From contig CM056561.1 in NCBI GenBank assembly GCA_029721515.1, forward strand, positions 15,666,135 through 15,730,134: a stretch of 64,000 bases of DNA, given 5' to 3'. This stretch comes from Synanceia verrucosa. Lineage: Eukaryota; Chordata; Actinopteri; Perciformes; Synanceiidae. A program made the position numbers and the translations under genes. The notes under the pieces are model-generated. The model searched no databases. It had not been told where the DNA came from and saw only the letters and a program-made list of their open reading frames with translations. Shown here piece by piece: positions 55,902-64,000 of the stretch. Within the stretch, counting starts at the first letter, position 1. Each line of letters begins with the position of its first letter.

Positions 55902-56050
55902 GTCAAAATATTGATCTTGCCCTGCTATGTTTTTAATGACTGACTTAAAGCGACCATTAAATATTTTACCATTCATCATGGCAATCTTGTTTCACAAAGG
56001 TTATACCATTAAGTTCTGAGTAATGAGTGACTTCTCTGACCTGTGTAGGT
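55902..56050 (+). repeat. Direct repeat, right copy (matches 53277-53420)
   Basis: About 150 bp, similar in order and wording to 53277-53420, separated from it by 2.5 kb holding the Harbinger fragment, the inverted repeat and the LINE end. Confidence 0.75.
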
Positions 56051-59000
56051 GTAATTTCTAACCAGTGACCAGTGATTCAATCAGGAAAAGCTTTAAAGGT
56101 GCTCCCTCCCCTGCCACAAGCTCAGCCAGCAGTGTACTTAAAGTGGACCCTATAGTCCAGTGAGTTCTCATCCACTCTGTGTTTAGATTTGGCTTCTGGA
56201 GAAAGAGGCCAGGCTGTATGTTGACATGATGATTTCAGCTTGGGTTGACTGGTGCCTTTGGGGAGTGATATATTGCAGTCTGTGGGTTTTATTGGTTATT
56301 TTGTGATTGCCTGCATGATCAGAAAAAGAATAGTCAACATGTCCCTTATGTCTTCAAGGTCTGGACTGATTCCAGTGGAGCTGTTCCAAACTTCTGGCTC
56401 ACAATCAAAAAGGACAATATGCACAAAATATGCCTTGATAGAACTGGGTAGTATTAAAAACCAAAACAGTCTTATACATTGGGGATGGATATCTTTTAAA
56501 GTTATGCTTTCATATGTCATTGATAATATATAGGATGGTTGGAACTATTTACATCTGCAAGTTTCTTCTCAGCCTCTTTGCAATTTCTAGACTTTAGTCA
56601 TCACTTTTGAATTGGAAATGATTTACAACACTCTCAGTGAAAACTAGTGAGATGTTCGCCAACCTCTTAGTCATTATCGTGGTTTGGGATAGCTGTGAGT
56701 TACAGTGCAATATAAAATGTTTGAGGTTTAAGGTGGAGTGAGTTGCACCACTGTATATTTATGGCAATTTGTCATCTTGGAAAGGCATATTAAAAAGCAC
56801 TAACGTGTTCCAAAGTAATTGCTGTGTCGCTGTCTTATCACAAGCCTTTTTGGGATATATTATGGACTATCAACTCAAAGAGCCAAATCAAGGACGTGCA
56901 AAGCAAAATATTCAGTGAAGGCACAAAATGAGCCCAAATTAGAGAACGTCAACCTCTCAACCATTTTAAATTGGAACCTGTCTGCTATAACATTAAATTG
57001 ATCAAGTAGATTGGTTAATATATGGTTCAAATATTAGACACTCCAGTTAAATATGGTCTAAAACAAATAATACATAACACAACTTTATCAACTATACCAC
57101 ATTGCACCAGGCAGATGATGGCAGAGTTGTGAAGTGTGCTTCAAACCACAGTGGGTGGTGTGGGACTACATGATGGGCAACCCCAGGAAGTCTTGTCAAG
57201 CTCTGCAACACAATTATCGCTCATCCATCTTTAATATCTCATCCATCTTCTCCATCTCCACTGACAGAATGGTATTCTCCTTGCAATTATTATCACAGCT
57301 GGCATTCAAAAGGACAAATTGGATATTATGCCCTCCATAAATGACTTAAGTGGACAAAAAAATGGAAAGAAATATCGGATATAGACTATGTTGTTTATTG
57401 CATTTCATAGATGTTGGCGAATTAGAGGTTGCAAGAATATGTGTGTCAGTGGTGATTATGAGTACTAACACAATTGCACAATTTTCCAAAACCAGTGTGT
57501 AATGTTCTGTAGTTGTTTCTTAGTAAATGTGGGAGCTCAAGAGTTGTGAGAACATACTTTACCTGGTTTTTGAGGGCCTCTCTCTGTGTTTTTTCTACAT
57601 TACTCAGAGTGAAGCCTCCAGAAAACGTGTATAAACGCTTCTGATCAGGAATGTCTCAGGAATGCTTGAAGGAAATTTCTTAAAAGTAGGCACAAATGTC
57701 CATTTAGACTCAAGGAGTAACTGATTTGATTCTGCTGGGCAAATGTCACTGACCATAATGCATCAACAATGCATATGCTAATAACTTCACACAAAGCCTA
57801 ATAGGATAGTAACTTGAATGGATGGCAGAGGCATACAACCAATGCTAGTTTTAAGGTACACTAACATTGTTATTTTGTTAAATATTTAGCTAATAAGCCA
57901 AACAATTTATGAACATTTGTCTGTTGTGAAATTTATAGATGCAGGCTTCTATCAAAAATTTAGCCGCTATACAAGAGGTACCAGAGAAGCTGTAGAGACC
58001 ACATGGTGACTGCTCACCTTGGGCCGCTTGTGTTTCTCTCTTTCATTGCGTCTGATGCCAGTAGAGGTTGTTGGTAGTAAAGACCTCGTGGAACATTTGT
58101 GAAGTCTGAGCAATCTTGTTCTTTTCAATATTATAATATTATTATTTTTTAAATTTTCTATATGGTAAATATATTTCTAGTGACAACTTTGTCTTTGCTT
58201 CAACTGCTTCCAATGGTGGAATGAAAGGGAATAAAAACATGATCACTTCAGTCATATATTGAATGCTTGTTCTGATCATTTATGCCGTGCACTTCTGGTG
58301 ATGCAATAGGACGAATATCAACAAGTGAGAATCCACTGTCTATAAATTCAGTTGTAAATGGGGGCACCTTTGTTGGGGACAACTTAATGGAAGAGCATAA
58401 ATTTGACTAGTTTATGAGGATGCTCTTGGTGCTACTGCAGAGGCAAGGACACGAACCCTCACTACTGTCACATTGGTGAACATGTCTGTTTGAATTGGTT
58501 GCAATGCTGGAGAAGATAACTGGTTGTGTCCCTACACCTCAATCCTTGTCCAGACCTGGACATTAACATATGTCTTGGTCCAATCACACACATACATCTC
58601 ATGTGACCACCACTCACTCTCCTGCTCTATATGCAAATAAACATGTCTGTCAAAAGTAGAGTTTTCATTGAACTGCATAGCAAATTAATTAGAGCACACA
58701 GGGTCCAATTACTTCCTGACACACCAACCCAACAAACGTCAACCAGACAGTTTTGGGTAGTGAGTGTCTGTCCAGTACTGTTTGTCCTAGTCTGCCAATG
58801 TCAAAGTTTTGGCAGCATGTTGACGTGAAAGTAGAGAAATCATTCTTAATTGTTTCCTACTGTACTTTCTACACCAAAGATGAAACATTTGTTATAATCC
58901 TTTGAGATTGGTGAGATGATTCCTTTGGGAGTAAGACAGGTATGAAACAGTTGGCCTGTCAATTTGCTTTCTGTTGAAACAACTTCCATTAAATTAAGAG

Positions 59001-59820
59001 CCACTGGATAAGAGCCTGAAGGCATGAGTGCCCAAAACTCATCAAATGAATTAAGAGGTATATATAAAGGCAGAGAGCTTTGGCTAAACAGCACTTGGAA
59101 TGAACTGGATTGCAGAGTAACTTTGCATGACTGAAAATAGACTGTTGTTAGAGTTAAACTTGCGAGGCAAAGAAGCTAGGATAGGTTGAAATTGTTGAAT
59201 GCACTTGGCATTTTATCATTGCATGATGTTTCTGTGTCTCATGAGAGCAAAAGCTTGCACATTATTGAAAACATGTTGGAATATTGACAAGATCTCACCC
59301 CCACTGGACGTTAAATGGTGACCTAAACATCAGGGGAGCAGCATTAGCCACTCAGACTGCACTTAAGTATTCCACATTTAATTAAAGCCATCAAAGTGGG
59401 GTGCTCTTTAAACTCTGCAATCTGTATGCATTAGTGAATGACCCATAACAATAGACAAGTGAAAGATGAATCATTAAGCAGTTTAGTTCAGATAATGTAA
59501 TGTTTAATCATTTGCTTTATGAAGAACATAATATTATTTTTTTTTCCAAGATAAAATATTAGCATTAAGTTGTATGAATATTTTTTAATCTGTTTCTAAA
59601 TATATGTCACAGCAATATGACAACCATGATGCCATTTACAGGTTGTATATTGATTTCAAAATTGTGTGTGTGACAATCAGCCTTTAACAGTACATAGCAT
59701 AATGTTTACACTTATGCTGTGTTATAGATATATTAATATTCAGAAGTGTTTATTGATGTTCAACTGTTTCATACCTGTTATTGAGAGAGAATGTATGTGT
59801 TCAGGATAGTTTATGCATCG
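56051..59820. other. No recognised feature
   Basis: 3.8 kb in which only short unconvincing frames occur. The style suggests decayed mobile DNA, but no family can be named. Confidence 0.5.
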
Positions 59821-59825
59821 TGAGT

Positions 59826-59880
59826 CTCGCGCTGAGTCAGTTAGGGTACCAAGCGCGAGAGAGGGATGTTGCTTAGCAAC
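59826..59880. promoter_or_regulatory. Small GC-rich cluster with X-box (RFX) palindrome
   Basis: GTTGCTTAGCAAC (59868-59880) is a near-perfect palindrome fitting the RFX X-box consensus. Just upstream lie CTCGCGCT (59826-59833) and its inverted copy AGCGCGAG (59852-59859), with a TGAGTCA (AP-1-like) word between them (59833-59839). This is an isolated CpG-containing island in AT-rich sequence. Which gene, if any, it serves is unknown. Confidence 0.4.
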
Positions 59881-62800
59881 GGTACAACAAGCAAGCAGGA
59901 CGGTTTGAAAAACAGGAAAAACTTTAAACGGTTTTGCTTGTGACTGTTGTAAAAATGTATAACACTGGATAGTGGCTTCCATCATTCTGTACCCCACACT
60001 ACATATGGATGGTATTTAATGTACTGTATCTTTTCCACATGAAAGTATGATGATATGCATGTATAATAATAATGGTGAGTGCTTTCATTTATCTACATTA
60101 GATTTTTTTATGAAATGGTATGAATTTAATAAGTAAGTAAGTAAAAATGTAAAAGGAAAATCCAGCTTTACAACTGGGTCCAATAGTGTGTTGGTTTTCT
60201 CAATAGTGAGAAGAAATAGAATTGCTAAAACTCTAAGCATTAACAACATTTGAATAACATAATCGCAATAATGAAAGTTAAAAAAAAAGGATTTCAATTA
60301 TCTGTTATGCTGAGTGTAGCAAGAACACTAACATATAACACCACCACCAGCAGCATCCTCTTAACTTGGCTTGGCACTCCACAGGGATTTACAGCACTTA
60401 GGTCATATTCTGAAGCTGGACACACTGACATTTTTTATTTGTTATTTTTTTTTCTTTTTTTTGGTCAGTGGTTTCACACACAATGGACAGGAGTAACATA
60501 ATTCCAGAGAGGTTTATACTTATAAATAAAAGATCACAAGGAAACAAAAAAAACACCTACACACATCTAGAATATGTCTCCGTCTCCAACATTACATATT
60601 AGGGACTGTGGAAAGGAATACCTAAGACACCAGGCTGTGGACAACTTAGTCCCCTTGCAGTGTGGTGCTGTGGTTGGTCATCATGGCAACACTGGAAACT
60701 GGGACTGTTTTCAACATGCATGCTGCAATTTGCAGCACATGATGATTTTCTTCTCACTCATTTTGACACATTTTACTAATCAAAACACCATGCTTACAGT
60801 CATTCCTGTAAGACAAATATATCTGCAATACTCATTTGGCAAACACTGGGAAATGTGACCGCCATTAGCACTTTTTAGCAGTGTGTGAGCAATGCTCTCA
60901 AACCTTTATAAAATCCTTTCCTCGTAACTTAAAAATGGTTGCATGTTTTAAAAACTATTTTTTAAAACATGCAATAATATTTAATTACAATCCAGAGGAG
61001 ATTAATTATAAACTGGACTAAAATTAAAGTTTAAGTGATTTTGTCTGCTCAATAAAGACTCCACATAATTAGGGCAGTATGTTACATCTGAAGCTTTTGT
61101 AAATCTGGCAAAGTCACTGGAAATGAGGATGCAATGATGGAGGAAATGGAATACAGCCAGGAGGAGGCTATGACACTTATATATACGTTGGAATGCTGAG
61201 TGTCGGCATGAGTGTGCGAGGTGTTGCAAGGGCACTGAACATTCATGAATCAACAATTAGTCATCTCAGAACCAGATTCCATGCCACGAACAGCACTTCA
61301 GATCGTCCATGCAGCGGCAGACTACGTGTGACTACCAACATTCAGGATCGCCATATCTGTCTTTGCCATCTCAGAGACCGGACACTTCCTGTAAGGTGCA
61401 TCCATCCATCCATCCAACAAAGTTAATTTTGATCTGATTTGTTTGTCTGAAGTGCTATTTTTAGTCTCTGAATGTGTAGAAGGTAAGTTGGTTGTGGAAA
61501 TGAGTCCACTATATACTTTGCTGAATATGGGGCCAAAGAATCGGTCATAATCTATTTCCACATGCACTTCTCCCACTGGCATTAATAAACTTACCATAAG
61601 TTTCCTAAAGGCCCAGGGCAATGGTGATGTGACACAGATACTAAAAAGTTTAAAACAACTCTCACTGTGCTGCCTCCTTTCTGGAGTCTATAATACAACT
61701 GAATGCTGGCTTAAGTTTAAGCTTTTGTCTACCAATATGTCATAAGATAATATTATTTAAACCTTTATTTGTCCCAGCAATGGGGAAATTGACATTGTTA
61801 CAACAGCAAAGTAGAGAGTGCAACAATAACAACAGCTTCAGTAGACGAAAGAGCTATAACGTCATGGAACTATGCTGCATTCTGGTCTACTGGGGCTGTT
61901 AGTGGAGTATTTCATATCTCATCTTAGCTTCGTCTACAACAAATTTCTCCTTTTATGCATGTTTGACATTGTGGGTTATTAGGAAAAAAAAATTGAATAC
62001 TTGTTTTGATTTAATGTTTAAAGCAAGAGACCACTAAGGTGAAGGACAAAGAGGCGTCATGATTTTGCAGTAGTTGCGATGAAAACAGTCTTTTATAATG
62101 AGCGGCAGTGACTCAATCTTGCTCCCAAATGCAGGTATGTGTCATCGCTGTGCTTGCTGAAAATGGCTGCTACAGATTCTTCCAAGAATATAAACCATAC
62201 ATGTGTACTGCATTGTTGTTGTTACCATCATAATAAATTCTGAAACACATATTTCCAACACACACTACTGGCTGGTTTCTACAGTGGATGATGTTGTCAA
62301 CATCGATATGTTGTTAAAAGCAGGTGTCACGCACACGTGTGTGCACATACTCCCCTGACTCTCTTAACACTGAAGAGATGACAGCAGGTGGATTTGGTGA
62401 GACAGATTGAGATAGATAGTGACCCAATGAGGGACATATAATAAAGGGAAGAGAGAGTGGGAAGGAAGAAGTGGGGGAAAAAGTTGGGACAAAAATCTGA
62501 GGCAAAAAGTAGAGGCAGAAAAGGGAAGGCATCCTGGTCCACACTGTACAGGTGTACCGTGAATGATATTTTTGCAGTGACATGGAGGAAGTCTGGGTGG
62601 TGGATTGGTCAACTATGGCAATGTAATTTTGTGGGAGACCTTTTCAACAGGACATCTTCATATTAGGCTGCGTCTGTAGGTAGCCATATTTTCTCTGCAT
62701 TTTGAGTCAATTTTGTTTCAGTGGTTGTTGTAGAAGTTATCTGTATGAAAGTTGGAGCCAAGAGATATTGCAGCATTTCTAAATGGCTTACCAGTACAGT

Positions 62801-63167
62801 TCAAGGCCTCAATGTTTGAAGTATTTTATTAAGACAAAAACAACTATTCAGACTATTCACTTTGATGAATGACTAACAGCTTTTTATGCATGTAATGCAA
62901 GGGGGAAAATCATCTTGCTAATATGTGTTCAATATTTTCTTTTTCAAGAGTACAAAGATGAGGTTGTTTAAATGCTTTGCTGAACTTCCAACATTGTCTT
63001 CAGCTGTTGAATGAAGTGGATATAGAAACTGAAGACAACAAGCCCTCTGGCTGTTGACACCCCAAAAAGCTCAACAGCGCAAACGACTTCCTTGTCAATC
63101 TCTGAGGAGAATTGCTGCCTGGAGTCAGACAGCGTCTTCCTCCTCCATTATTACAGAGGACGAGAAA
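59881..63167. other. Mostly unrecognised intergenic sequence
   Basis: 3.3 kb that includes one Tc1-like fragment (61193-61396) and a short CATC run (61400-61419). Nothing else could be supported. Confidence 0.55.
61193..61396 (+). pseudogene. Tc1-like transposase fragment (DNA-binding domain only)
   Basis: Reads MLSVGMSVRGVARALNIHES, TISHLRTRFHATNSTSDRPC, SGRLRVTTNIQDRHI, CHLRDRTLP. This is the paired-type helix-turn-helix with the GRPR-like motif of a Tc1 transposase different from the two others in the window. The catalytic part and the ends are absent. Confidence 0.85.
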
Positions 63168-63234
63168 ATGAGATCGGCTCCGTTATGTTTATTGTTGCTC
63201 CAGCTGGTGGGAACCTACTTGAGCTACATGTCTG
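63168..63234 (+). CDS. Candidate first coding exon with signal peptide (possibly chrna4)
   Basis: ATG in good context (AAA before it) starts MRSAPLCLLLLQLVGTYLSY, MS: a basic residue, then a hydrophobic core, typical of a secretory signal peptide. The exon would end at a gtaata donor in phase 1. Nicotinic receptor alpha genes have a first coding exon of this kind ending in phase 1. In mammals CHRNA4 lies just downstream of KCNQ2 in the same orientation, exactly this position. The following exon is beyond the window, so identity is inferred from position and exon form only. The upstream frame stays open to 63054, but the signal peptide favours this ATG. Confidence 0.45.
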
Positions 63235-64000
63235 GTAATAAGAGCACTGCTGAATATTCTTATTTCATGTTTCAGTGGAGAAGGAGGTGAGGTTGTGGTG
63301 GAGCAACAAAGTAATAAATTCCAGAATATTTAATGTTTATTAAAGTTATTAAACCTCCCCGGTCAGGGGGTGGGGCACTTTAATTTTTCATGCTTTATAC
63401 TCTGACTGTATTTTTGATAGAAGATAAACATGGACTTAAGCTGTTGCCTAGCAATGCAATTCTATTAAAACTGTCTGGAAAAAAAATGCAAATCCATTTA
63501 TGATTTTGAGGTGTGCACAACTGGAGTGTCAGCATAGTGAGATGTTACATGTACAATGATGTCATTGATGGATCACCATTTCAAGTATGACTCACTGGGA
63601 AACACAGTAGGATGGTCAAGGAGGGATCAGAGGCTAAAAGTCACAGAAGATAGCCAGGCACATTGTGTGATGTTGACTCGTGATGGATGATGGAGCCATA
63701 ATGCAACATGCCAAGGATGTTCGGGATCCTGGTGTCACCATGTGGGCTGCTCACCTCGGCCAAGATAAATGACTCTTAATATGCATTGGAGATTTCCCCT
63801 AATACACTTGACATTTTAGAGATGTCTTGTTAATTCCACCCCTTCTCCTATAAATTACATTCATCCAACAATCCTGCAATACCAATTTGTGCTTGGCAGG
63901 GACGTTCAGTGCAAATGTAGAAAATAATGCGATTTATATATGGTGAAGCTTAGTTAAGAATATCTCAGTTTACATAAATATATTTTTTTTTGCAAAGCGT
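63235..64000 (+). other. Sequence after the candidate exon
   Basis: 766 bp with no further exon recognised; probably intron if the candidate exon is real. Confidence 0.4.

Noticed and set aside
63054..63290. Longer 78-codon frame around the candidate signal-peptide exon
   Set aside because: The codons before 63168 look like 5' UTR, and the frame after 63234 runs past a good donor. Only the signal-peptide part is kept as a candidate exon.

Overview
The window is vertebrate nuclear DNA, almost certainly from a teleost fish. Genes are split into small GT-AG exons by long AT-rich introns. The two genes that can be read clearly are vertebrate families, and the mobile DNA is typical of fish: Tc1/mariner, Harbinger, L1- and L2-type LINEs, and a tRNA-derived SINE ending in a GGAT-type tail. 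All recognised host genes lie on the plus strand.

Layout. (1) 201-6256: the last nine coding exons of an inositol polyphosphate 4-phosphatase (INPP4)-family gene whose 5' part lies before the window. Its reading frame is open (340 codons plus stop). The CX5R catalytic loop is present, but its inner residues differ strongly from INPP4A/B. (2) 9339-37910: a complete kcnq2 gene of 16 coding exons encoding 882 residues, the neuronal M-current potassium channel subunit. It has six membrane segments, the GYG pore, calmodulin-binding helices A and B, a tetramerisation coiled coil and an ankyrin-G axon-initial-segment motif. Intron 1 (10.6 kb) carries a candidate REST/NRSF site of the expanded-spacing type about 360 bp after exon 1. 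(3) 37911-63167: a gene desert of about 25 kb filled with nested transposons, including an intact-looking Tc1 element (48898-50498), a multiply interrupted LINE (about 43434-47377), a Harbinger remnant and a long inverted repeat (54297-55061). (4) 63168-63234: a signal-peptide exon with a phase-1 donor on the plus strand. It sits where chrna4 is expected from the KCNQ2-CHRNA4 order in mammals, but it is only a candidate.

How the parts relate. KCNQ2 sets neuronal excitability and is regulated by PI(4,5)P2 and calmodulin. An INPP4-like phosphoinositide phosphatase next door is suggestive, but nothing in the sequence shows a functional link. Mobile elements explain much of the recognisable non-coding structure: three SINE copies inside kcnq2 introns each have 13-14 bp target duplications, and two loci show stacked insertions whose order of arrival can be read.

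Limits: exon boundaries were read by eye from splice signals, phase and remembered human homologues. Repeat family names are assigned from protein motifs and terminal structure, without a database search.
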